NCBI RefSeq assembly: GCF_035083965.1
Contig: NC_089724.1
Location: 29,687,435 to 29,751,434 of the forward strand
Length of the DNA: 64,000 nucleotides
DNA from: Branchiostoma lanceolatum
Lineage: Eukaryota > Chordata > Leptocardii > Amphioxiformes > Branchiostomatidae
Direction of reading: 5' to 3'
Shown: piece by piece, positions 22,488-31,794 of the stretch
How positions within the stretch are numbered: the stretch's first letter is position 1
Layout: each line of letters opens with the position of its first letter
The notes under the pieces: generated by a model
Database searches by the model: none
The model's input: the letters and a program-made list of their open reading frames with translations, nothing else
What the model was told of the DNA's origin: nothing
Translations under genes and position numbers: made by a program

Positions 22488-23009
22488 CTTGTAAGGAATG
22501 TCAAATTGAAGCCGATGATATAACCACATTCATGTGACTAGTAGACTATGTTTTAGGTTCTGTTGGTTTGTAGGTGAGTGGAAAGCAAAACACCCCTTGG
22601 CGAACCTTCAGTACTTGAAGTACTAAAAGTATATGTATAATTTCAGGACATTTTTAATAAATCAGATTTTACTGTCGTACTGAATCATCGCTTCCAAGTA
22701 CTTATGCTTCTTTTACTCTTCAATTACTTTCAGTACAGTACTGAAATGTATTTGGCAGTTATGATATTTACTGTCGCCTCAGCTCAATTACTGTCAATTA
22801 GATGCTTTTATAGACTGACCAATCAGAGCATTTACCACTTAATCAACCTGTGATTGGTCTGTTTTTGTACTTCAAACGACAGTTGCTCCAAATGAAGATG
22901 AAACCAGCCAGGTAACATGTCTGATTATCTCTCTTTGAGTGAAATGTGTCTATCAAAGCCCCACGACAGTTTTGTCACATTGACTAATGAAATAAATTAG
23001 ACTTCTGAC

Positions 23010-23148
23010 CATATTTGACGAGAATCTCGATCCTCAGTGCGACCCGATGGTGGAAGGTGAGCGGGTAGAAGCGAGTGTAGAGTGCAAAAGTTGGGTTGTC
23101 CAAGATGTTGCGAGCGTAGCGGTAGCTGTTGCTGTTCCCTTGGAACAC
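23010..23148 (-). CDS. Gene B exon 11: F5/8C domain 2, part 3
   Basis: Phase 0-1 exon of 139 bp, the same length as exon 8. Acceptor CGTTTCAG. It begins VFQGNSNSYRYARNILDN and ends ALRIEILVKYG. The donor GTCAGA at 23009 was chosen because it restores phase 1; an earlier GT would not. Confidence 0.8.
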
Positions 23149-23342
23149 CTGAAACGAAAAATATTGTACTGTACACCTGGTGACGAGGATGCCTTGTTGT
23201 CAGAATGTTATATGGAATCTAAGAAAAATATATCGAACAGACTGAATTACTTTGTCAATAGTACAACACTGGGCCCGAACAGAATTTTCTATCACCATTC
23301 TATTTCTTGGAAACTGTTTTTAGAACGTGAGGTTGAACTGAC

Positions 23343-23492
23343 CATTTCTTCACCGTCCCCGGTGCTGTTTGTGTACATTGTCCATTCTCCAACCACAGAG
23401 AACGCCAGCTTGTAGGATGTGACCCAGTAGTCCTGGTTGTAAGCTCCCTGGGTGATGACACCGGCAACTTCGTACACCTTGTCATGCTTAAC
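23343..23492 (-). CDS. Gene B exon 10: F5/8C domain 2, part 2
   Basis: Phase 0-0 exon, 150 bp, acceptor ACTCCAG, donor GTCAGT. It reads VKHDKVYEVAGVITQGAYN ... YWVTSYKLAFSVVGEW. Same intron positions as domain 1, so the two domains arose by duplication of a three-exon unit. Confidence 0.9.
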
Positions 23493-23758
23493 CTGGAGTG
23501 ACATTAGGAGAAAGCTCACTTCACTTCATTGATGAAAATTGCCAATATTTTTATTTGGTTGTTATGTTGAAAAGAGTCTTAAGTCCATTTTTGTTGGAAT
23601 TTACAAAATAAGTTGCAAAAATACTCTTCTTAAATTCCAAGTCCAATGTCATGATGCAAAGCAAGGACATTTATCGTTGAAGACATTCACGTGTGACTAC
23701 CAGTTCCTAGAATATTCCTCAATCAGAGACTCTAGAAAGGTAACAAAACACGAACCTT

Positions 23759-23893
23759 CAAATTTTCGACGTCCACTGTACGTCTTGATCACGTGGTGTG
23801 ACCTAGTCTCGCGAGAAAATCTACACAAGTCTCGACCTCGTGCTCTCGCGAGACTAGGTCACTCACTAGGTCACAGTGGACGTCGAAAATTTG
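23759..23893. repeat. Foldback element carrying TCTCGCGAGA in both stems
   Basis: An inverted repeat in a gene B intron. 23759-23779 pairs with 23873-23893, and 23800-23816 pairs with 23844-23860. Each inner stem contains the self-complementary 10-mer TCTCGCGAGA (23807-23816 and 23844-23853). Confidence 0.8.
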
Positions 23894-24263
23894 GATGTAC
23901 GTGTTTTCTTACCTATCTTAAGTTACTGTTTGAAGTATGTTCTAGTAACAAGGACAGCTATGAGAAAAGGCACATTCTTACCAAAACTGAGGTGTCGTTC
24001 TAAACTGCTCAGGATCTCGCACCAATTCTACCTAGAATGTAGTTTTGAATTCTTGCAAGGCAAAATTGTCGTGATAGGAAATCGTGATTGGAGTGTGCCA
24101 TGAAGGAGCACCTAACTAGCGTGGACCCCTGGATACATACAGCCGCTTGGAAGCGCGGTGTGAAGACTGCCGCCCACCCGTGCCACGGACCCCCGCAGCG
24201 GTATTGCCAAATACTGAATATGTACAACTACAGTACTAACTCTAATTCCCACTGCGTACTGAT

Positions 24264-24506
24264 TAGCCTGGAAACCATATCATCGGGGGATCCCCGATAT
24301 CTCTACGGCGCTGGGAGTGATGCCCACCCGCCCAGACAGCTTAGCCGACTCGGGGGTGGGTTTACGGCCTTGGATTGAATTAACTCGCGTGGCGGCGAAA
24401 CTCTATATGGCAGCTAAGAAGACAGGCTGACAGAAACGATTCAATAAAGCAGACTGGGCCCGGTAAAACACACCTAAGCCGACCCCTAGAGAATGGGACC
24501 AGGCTA
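24264..24506. mobile_element. TAGCC-family MITE, copy 3
   Basis: A 243-bp element from TAGCCTGGAAACC to GGACCAGGCTA, in a gene B intron between two exons of the second F5/8C domain. It is flanked by 9-bp near-identical duplications CGTACTGAT (24255-24263) and CGCACTGAT (24507-24515). A 9-bp duplication suggests a Mutator-like mechanism, though 8 bp (hAT) is not excluded. Confidence 0.75.
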
Positions 24507-24846
24507 CGCACTGATTGGATAAGAGTAATGAATACATCAGAACATACCATATAAGTACAATAGAGACGGAGCACCACTATCACATCAACGGATTCATCCA
24601 ACACTTATCGCAGGAGCGTGACGGAGACTGAGGGATGAAGAATTGGAAGGGAAAGCCAAATGAAGGGGTAGTCTTGGAGGCCGATAAGATTTTTGTTTTG
24701 TTTTTCCTTACCACCCACCCTCTGTGCTTACTCAGAAGTGATGTGACTGGTCAGGCTCTGTTCTCGCGTGACTTCATCGCGGACCCCATAACTCTTATGG
24801 GTTGCTACTCAAGGTATGATGACCGAACAATAAGTACATAATGTAC

Positions 24847-25070
24847 CTGTAGCCACTGGTCGGTGTCATGGCCCAGAGCCGGGGACCAACATGCTCCATG
24901 CTGCTGTCCTTTCCCGTTGTTCAGACGTGCCTGCCACGGGTAGAAGTCGTCCCCTCGCGACGAAGCGGTCATGTGGAGGTCGGGAATCTTCGGAACCGCG
25001 GCGGGATCGTCGGGATCCAGTCCGACTCCCATTGTGACGTACTCGTCTTGCGTCATCCAGGTGTTTTCGT
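24847..25070 (-). CDS. Gene B exon 9: F5/8C domain 2, part 1
   Basis: Phase 1-0 exon, 224 bp, acceptor TGCTTCAG, donor GTACAT. It contains KIPDLHMTASS and CWSPALGHDTDQWLQ. It is longer at the N-terminus than the domain-1 counterpart (DENTWMTQDEYV...). Confidence 0.88.
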
Positions 25071-26570
25071 CTGAAGCAATCAGCAGGATGTTATTAGAGG
25101 ATGGGGTAGGTAATCGGATACCTATAAAATGTACTGATGGCGATTCTCATGAATATTTGAGAGTCCTGGTTCAAGACAACAGCTGCCTATAAAATACAGG
25201 CTTAGAATTGCGCTATGTTGCATGCAGTGATGGGGGTTTGCACTCTTTAGCTATAAAAAATGCTAGTCTCCAACCAGACCCAATAGATTGCAAAGACCGT
25301 ATCCAACTGGCAAAAGGAGCTTATAGTGCAATCTAAGGTCTGGAACAAGTCGGTCTGAACAAAGGCTATTAACATCTAATTGTTACCTAATCAAACAGTG
25401 CTTCTGCAAGTGAGTTTATTACTCTCTGTCCGCACGGGCGTGCGGCGCCATGCCGGGCTGTCACGGGTCAGCTGCGCACCGTCTGACACCTCCAGACCGC
25501 GACTGAGAGGCCGTCCACTTTGGCAGAGCTGTACCGCGAAAATGAAAATTCCCAGGAAAAATAAACTTAATGTTGCCAGCAGAAAAGACGTGGTCTCTTT
25601 TTCAAAATCAATTTGTTATGAAGATCGCTACCAAAACTGCTTCAATCGTAACAAAATGATGATCGTCACAGCTGAAATGCGAGGGCGAAATTCTTACGTT
25701 TTTTATGTTTACGTTTTTCCTTGTTTTTTTCTCGATGACTTTCTTAGATTGAGTCTTGAAAAACGTTTTCAAAGGCACCGATTCTTCGCAAGCGTAACAA
25801 TAGCAAAGTGAGATAAGGCCGTCATTGGACAGGAAGACGGCCCTCTGGTGGAAGCGCTGCGGACAGGCGGGCACTTGTAATATCTAGTAATAGTGGCTTG
25901 AACCCGAAACAGTAAACATTGTCTACGAATGTTTTTGTAAGAACGGTTTTCCATAATGCCATGATGGGTGAAAGAAACTGCTATTGTGAGAGCTTTTTAC
26001 TAGGCTCAACCAAGTCTTGGCTCAACCAAGGTGCGAACCTCCCACTGGGACGTGCGCGGGTTCACTGGGCTTGTCCCAGAAATCGGTCATAAAAAGATTA
26101 GTACCCCGGACATTCGTACGGCTGTTAGCATTACAACGAGGAGGGGCAGCGGCACCTTTATTGAATAGAAATGCTCCGCCCTGTTTGAGTTGTGGCAGAC
26201 CTTGGTTGGCTATGAGACTTGGGTTGGCTATGAAAACTCCTTCTGCCTGTTGGATACGGTCTTTGCCAACCGGTAGGTCTGCTTGGAGACTAAAAAAATG
26301 CTACAACCTTGAAATTATGTACGGCTTGTACCAACAAAACATAATACATAAGTTTCTTGTAGCCACTAAGGAGATGCTTCTGTCGTGGTCTTGAATCTTG
26401 AATGAGGACATCTGTCGTGGTATTGTAAATGTAACATAATGAAAATTTAGTTTTATGGAAACGTTGGTGCAAAATTTTGGTTTACAGCTGGATTAGCGCC
26501 GTTCCGGCCATCCCACAAAATTGTAAGAGAAACTTCGGTCTGAGACCTTATTAAACAGCAGGAGACTAAC

Positions 26571-26709
26571 CGTCTGTGACGTACACCTCCATCACCATGG
26601 CAACCCAGCCCTCGTAGTCGTTCGGGTGAAGACGGATGTAGCGTGACGTCACAGGAGTTTGGAGAGGACGACTCACTTTGTTGTACCGGTCTCGGTTTCC
26701 TTGGAAAAC
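26571..26709 (-). CDS. Gene B exon 8: F5/8C domain 1, part 3
   Basis: Phase 0-1 exon, 139 bp, acceptor TTGCACAG, donor GTTAGT. It begins VFQGNRDRYNKVSR, then TSRYIRLHPNDYEGWVAMVM. This is the classic F5/8C C-terminal half (YIRL.P..W). It splices in phase directly to domain 2. Confidence 0.9.
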
Positions 26710-26874
26710 CTGTGCAAGAAACATAATCAGGGTCAGATCTAGAAGGGCACAGAAAAGAAGTCAGACACCTTAAAGTGAGCATAACTCGTCAGTAATGTCC
26801 TGAGAGGGAAAAAAATGTACTCCCGTAGCCTTTTATTAAGCCCTGTGGGCAGTGGCTTGCTATAAGCAAATTCT

Positions 26875-27036
26875 CGGTTCCGACTACGCATGTGCAGTGT
26901 CAAAGGGGAAGGCCCCTGGCTTGTATACAGTGCTCGTCTCGACATTGTCTAGATTTGCATAACAACGCCCCGACGGGTTTTGTTTACGTCTCGGGGGTCT
27001 TTACCTTTTTACACCGCACATGCGTAGTAGGAACCG
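26875..27036. mobile_element. Foldback MITE 1 in gene B intron
   Basis: Ends CGGTTCC.ACTACGCATGTGC and its complement at 27020-27036, and includes 'TCAAAGGGGAAGGCCCC'. It lies in the intron between exons 8 and 9's upstream side (26710-27527). Confidence 0.65.
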
Positions 27037-27071
27037 TAAATGGGCTTATCCACTGTGTCACACTTCTGAGT

Positions 27072-27224
27072 ACGCATGCGCGACGACAGGAATTGTTGGT
27101 AATATGTCAAAGGTGAAGGCCCCTGAGACATCAACAACTCACGTCCGGACAGTGTTATGCAAATTAGAGTTAGGAGCCTTCACCTTTGAGAAAACACTCA
27201 CAATTCCTGTCGCCGCGCGTGCAT
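27072..27224. mobile_element. Foldback MITE 2 in gene B intron
   Basis: Ends GCATGCGCGACGACAGGAATTG and its near-complement at 27200-27222. It shares 'TCAAAGGTGAAGGCCCCTGAG' with the adjacent foldback element, so the two are one family. Confidence 0.65.
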
Positions 27225-27527
27225 ACAAAGAAGTATGAGAGCGCTTATTTCTTCAGAGATTGCTGTACCTCAGACCAGGCCGTCTTAACCTGTTAAGCCA
27301 TAACACTTTTGGGTTGGCTACGTTAGCAGTTATGTGCACGTAAGTTTTGATGTATCTAGCTGTTTTCAACATTTGGCCAGGTGATGTACATAACAAATAT
27401 TTAAAAGATCGCAATAACCTGACCCTCGCCCCTAACTAACTTGTCTGTAGCAACCACCTGTCCTCAGCAACCACTTAAGCTCAGCCCCTTAAGTGGTAGC
27501 TTAGGACAGGTGTCACTGTATCTGTAC

Positions 27528-27683
27528 CTGTACATTGTTGCTGCTGCCTTCGTACGGTGCCCACGAAGCGCCGTCCATGCTAAAGGCCAGAGTGAATGAC
27601 GTCACCCAACTGCCCAGGTCCCAGTTCGAACCGCCTCCACTAATCAACACACCGGTGACGTCAGTCGTTTTGCCAAAGTAAAC
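27528..27683 (-). CDS. Gene B exon 7: F5/8C domain 1, part 2
   Basis: Phase 0-0 exon, 156 bp, acceptor TACTGCAG, donor GTACAG. It reads VYFGKTTDVTGVLISGGG ... WVTSFTLAFSMDGASW. This matches the 'VTGV.TQG ... WV..Y.L.YS.DG..W' core of F5/8C domains. Confidence 0.9.
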
Positions 27684-27710
27684 CTGCAGTAAAAAAATAC
27701 ATAGTAAAGA

Positions 27711-27915
27711 GATTGGTATTGAATTTTTCGTTTTATTTGAGTTGAATGTGTGATAGTAGTGTGCCGATTTTTTGAAAATAGAGAGAACGCTAGCGACCCA
27801 AAAAAACACACCTCCCAAAAATAGTATGGTGACCCTGTGACGTCACAATTTAAGATGGCGACCACCACACATGCCAACGGATCCAACAAAGGTTTTGCTA
27901 CGCAAACCTGTAAAA
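27711..27915. repeat. Interspersed repeat (about 205 bp), gene B intron copy
   Basis: A third copy of the GGATCC/GCCATC-containing repeat. It ends only about 18 bp from the donor side of the F5/8C exon 27933-28108, so it fills the 5' end of that intron. Confidence 0.7.
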
Positions 27916-27932
27916 TAATGAAAATCACGTAC

Positions 27933-28108
27933 CTGAAGCCATTGGTCCACCACAAAACTCGGTACCCAGCAGTATCCTGATGTAGTCGAAGGAGTGTGCC
28001 GAGCCTGGGATGGGGCGAACTCCAGCTTGTATTCGGAACTGGCAGTGACGTAAACATCGGGAATGTACCGACTTGCCAAACCAAGCGGGAAGCCAGGAGG
28101 TGGAACAT
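27933..28108 (-). CDS. Gene B exon 6: F5/8C domain 1, part 1
   Basis: Phase 1-0 exon, 176 bp, acceptor TCCTCACAG, donor GTACGT. It begins DVPPPGFPLG and contains IPDVYVTASSEY and CWVPSFVVDQWLQ. The W.P...D.WLQV pattern is the F5/8C (discoidin) signature. Confidence 0.88.
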
Positions 28109-28268
28109 CTGTGAGGAAAATGTCTGTGAGCCTCAAGGTGCACTATTTGAACTAAAAAAGCTTTCTTAGTATAGTTGATACAAATGGGCCTAATGATGTG
28201 GAAAGCTGCACTGTCTAACGTTAGTAACACTTAGATGGCGCGTGCATGGTAAAAGCTTATCTGACTAC

Positions 28269-28379
28269 CTCCACAGTCGTCCTCATCCTCCCCTCCACTG
28301 CAGTCCGTCTGGTTGTCACACAGCTGAGACTCCAACAGGCAGGAACCGTCCACGCAGTGGAACTGCTTCGCACTGCAAC
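28269..28379 (-). CDS. Gene B exon 5: LDLa module
   Basis: Phase 1-1 exon, 111 bp, acceptor CTGTACAG, donor GTAGTC. It reads GCSAKQFHCVDGSCLLESQL then CDNQTDCSGGEDEDDC. It contains the FHCVDGSC core typical of LDLa. Confidence 0.88.
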
Positions 28380-28501
28380 CTGTACAGGTGTAGTATTATC
28401 AACTTGCATTCAAGCCTAATCCATCTAAAACAATCTTTAACTACAACATTTATCTCCCCATAAGGGTTTTGTATGACAAAGACACATTAACTGCCTCCCA
28501 C

Positions 28502-28618
28502 CTCCGGCTGTACAGTTGATCTCGTCCTCCCCGTTCGAACAGTCCTCCAGCCCGTCACAGGCGCGGTATTTCGGCAGACATCCGCCGTCACACTCCAGCT
28601 GGAGATCGTTGCAAGGAG
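28502..28618 (-). CDS. Gene B exon 4: LDLa module
   Basis: Phase 1-1 exon, 117 bp, acceptor ACTTACAG, donor GTGGGA. It reads APCNDLQLECDGGCLPKYRA then CDGLEDCSNGEDEINC. Six cysteines. Confidence 0.88.
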
Positions 28619-28685
28619 CTGTAAGTAACCAGGAGCAGGTGTAAGTATCAATGATTCAATAGAATGTCCATTAGCAACGACGGCA

Positions 28686-28688
<3 letters not shown>

Positions 28689-28728
<40 letters not shown>

Positions 28729-28737
28729 TGTGTATGC

Positions 28738-28782
<45 letters not shown>

Positions 28783-29033
28783 TGTGTGTGACGTGTGAGA
28801 AAGAGACTGTGTGAGAGAGTCTAGATGTGTGTGGATCTGTCTGAGTCTGTGTGTGTGAGAGTCGCTCTGTGTGTGTGTGTGGGTGTCTGTGTGTGTCTGT
28901 ATGCGTTTGCCTGTGTATGTGTGTGTGAATCTGTGCGTGTGTGTGTGTGCGTATGAATCTATGTGTGTGTGTGTGTGTGTTTGTGTGTGTACGTGCATGA
29001 GTGTGTGTGTGTGTGCGTGTGAGGATGTGTCAC

Positions 29034-29109
<76 letters not shown>

Positions 29110-29110
29110 C
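28689..29110. repeat. Compound TG/AG microsatellite block in gene B intron
   Basis: A roughly 420-bp block of (TG)n, (AG)n and mixed TGTG/GTCTG runs between exons 3 and 4. The pure AG run at 29045-29109 is a polypurine tract. Confidence 0.95.
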
Positions 29111-29150
29111 CTGTGCGGATGTGTGTGACTGGTTTATAATAGGAACCTAC

Positions 29151-29267
29151 CGTTGCAGTTCTGTTCGTCTGCCCCAGAAGAGCAGTCCTTGTCTCCGTCA
29201 CACAAGGAGGCGTTATTAATGCATTCGCCGCTATCGCACTGCCACAGTCCCTGATCTGCACAGGACT
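29151..29267 (-). CDS. Gene B exon 3: LDLa module
   Basis: Phase 1-1 exon, 117 bp, acceptor TTCTTCAG, donor GTAGGT. It reads ESCADQGLWQCDSGEC ... LCDGDKDCSSGADEQNC. Six cysteines. A microsatellite-filled intron follows. Confidence 0.88.
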
Positions 29268-29851
29268 CTGAAGAACACAGACATCGGACACAAGCGTCAT
29301 CTTTTTGTACAAACATACACAATTGCGATTGAAGAGTGTTCTGGATGAATATCTCATTTCCAATGTAATACCTCTCATCGATATCGAGAAATGGTAAGCG
29401 GAACGCATTAACATGTACATTATGAGCAGAAAATTTGGCAAGATTTTTCAAGCTTTTTCAAAATTCTTTAACGTTGGGCCTCCTGACGTACGTGGACCTT
29501 ATGCCGCAATGTCTCGGGTCATGTAGGCCATGACAATTTCATTGTATATTGTTTTGCATTATGTATTGTTTAGTCTTAGAGCCCTGTCACACTTGTGCGT
29601 ATATTCAAGTGCGCATGAGTTCCGCAGTAACATATTTTTGGTTAATGTAAATTTTGCGGGGAGGAAGCTGTTTTCTACGTTGAACGATCGTCGTGCAGTC
29701 TGGTTATCAAACCAAAGAACTGCCTTCTTCGGCTGCAAACTGAACCTAAACCAAAAACATATTAATACGCAACACATGCGGGCTTGTATATGCGCATAAG
29801 TGTGCCAGAGGCTTTACACTTAGTAGTCCTAGCGATCTGTAAGAAACTCAC

Positions 29852-29962
29852 GGCATATCAGCTCCTCCGATGCGTTCTCACAGTCGGGGACACCATCGCA
29901 CACTGCAGATGGTGGCACACATCTGCCGCTGTGTTCACACTGGAACTCGACATTGGTGCACA
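29852..29962 (-). CDS. Gene B exon 2: LDLa module
   Basis: Phase 1-1 exon, 111 bp, acceptor TTGTACAG, donor GTGAGT. It reads [15 protein letters not shown] ... [17 protein letters not shown]. The usual DGSDE motif is altered to ENASEE, so calcium binding may be weakened. Confidence 0.88.
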
Positions 29963-29969
29963 CTGTACA

Positions 29970-31740
29970 ACATAATGATAATAACTTTACTGCATAACAA
30001 TTGTACAAGGTACAAAGTATGGCATCCAATGGTAAAAAGATAACATTCTATCAGGTTAATCAATCTATCTTATACAATATGGTGTAGTAGTATGGGATGA
30101 CAATGGGATTTTACAATCATTGGAGGAGTTTTTAGCTTCTAGACATTCTTTGATATATTTTCCAATGTATACCATGCATGGGTTGTCACATGCCATTATG
30201 TACTTAAATTTGCTATTCAAGTCCATTTAGATAAATCCTGGTAAATCCAAAGATATCATTGAGCATAATGGATTGCGTATATCAAAATGTTTGGGACATA
30301 TAAGTTTTTTTTTTTCGCCCCATAGGCTTACAGTGTTATAAGGCGTGTTTGACAAGGGCGCGTTCGTAATGAAGCTATAGGAAATGCACCAAGGTCATTC
30401 ATACTGTGTTGAGCACATTTACCCTAGATCATGTAAAAAACTGCCAACAATTGTATGACGAACAATCTCTGTTTATAGCAATTACAAACTGCACTTAGCT
30501 ACACCCAAAAAAGGCACTTTCCAGCTGTAAGCGCACGACCGCATCACTGAAATGCAGGGCTATTCACGTCTGACCTTGCGCGCGGCTGCCGAACTTTACC
30601 TGCTGATTTCTTCAGTAACATTACTAACAAGCTTTCATTAGTTTGACACTTCAGATCAGTTGGGCCGGATAAAAGGAAATTTCCCACCGATATAAACTGA
30701 AGTTCATGCAGCCGTTAATTTGGGGGGGTAATGACTTTTTTAGAGTCTATATGCGGAGTAACACAGGAATGAGACCATAACGTCCGGTTGATATGCGTAA
30801 ACGTATCACAATGGAAAGAATTGACTAACTCTTTGAAACCACCTATGTTCAAAACACGCCATGGCGTTAAGTTAATATGTTTGCCCTAATATAAATTAGG
30901 CACTCATTTGCATATTTGGTATATGTTACTGTTCAACCTGGAATAAACTACATATACATATATATATTGTCCTATTATGGAAAAGACTGGAATCATAGAG
31001 TTTCCTCAGTAATCATAGAAATAAAATTAAGACCATAGCATCTCCTGGACCAAACATAAATGGAAAATACTGGTATGAAGGAATTTCCTCATAGCTCATG
31101 CAAAGGTAGTTTTATTTTGTATGATTTGCATGCCATATCTGTCTAAGCTATCAACTTCAACTATCAACGTATAATCGAAAACAATGAAATCAAAGAATTT
31201 CAGCATTAATTTTGCTAATTAATTCCTGACTTGTATTTTATTGCTCATATCTCTCTTCAAGTTAGCTACCTGCATAAAGAACATCACGATTTATCGTTCC
31301 TTTGTTCAGTTTTTTTTTTTTTTTTTGATTGTATACCCGTTAAACCGCCTCATTGCGTAACACACCGGGTTTGCACTGAACAGTACGTATATACAGGCTG
31401 CATATCCGGACAGATATACTTGATCCACTCACACCGGGAAGGACTCCTACTATTTTACATAAGCGTGGTGACTTCATTTATTGCCAGAGATCAAAGTCAG
31501 TTTTTTTAATCCAAAGCAAGTAGATTATGAAGTTGCTAAGACCATAAGTTGACAAAAAAGTATCCAGAACTTTTAAGATCAGCCCCAGTTTGCCTCAGTT
31601 GAATAGTGTTCAATAGCTGTCGGCGATATGATATATTATACTTGGCTGTAATTTATTCGGAGGGTACTGGGGGGGCAGGATATTGTTTCTGTATAATACA
31701 GATACTGCCTAGCCGAAATTCAATTATAATACAATCATTA
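29970..31740. other. Large gene B intron 1, mostly unassigned
   Basis: AT-rich sequence without exon-like ORFs. It contains a T run at 30307-30316 and a truncated SINE (31311-31460). The rest shows nothing I can name. Confidence 0.5.
31311..31460 (-). mobile_element. 3' fragment of a tRNA-derived SINE
   Basis: Reverse complement of the 3' half of the SINE at 59712-60105. The block ACACCGGGAAGGACTCCTACT and a terminal T run (poly-A tail on the minus strand) are recognisable. Confidence 0.7.
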
Positions 31741-31794
31741 TTCTTATTCAGAATGATATAATCTGCAAAACCAGAACACTTTTGGTGAACTTAC

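Noticed and set aside
25795..25875. Cys-containing minus-strand stretch (VPACPQRFHQRAVFLSNDG) between F5/8C domains of gene B
   Set aside because: The possible donor is poor, and exons 8 and 9 already splice in phase without it. It could be an alternative exon but is not supported.
28648..29441. Long His/Thr and Cys/Val ORFs
   Set aside because: They are translations of TG and AG microsatellites. The only real coding part is the LDLa exon at 29151-29267.
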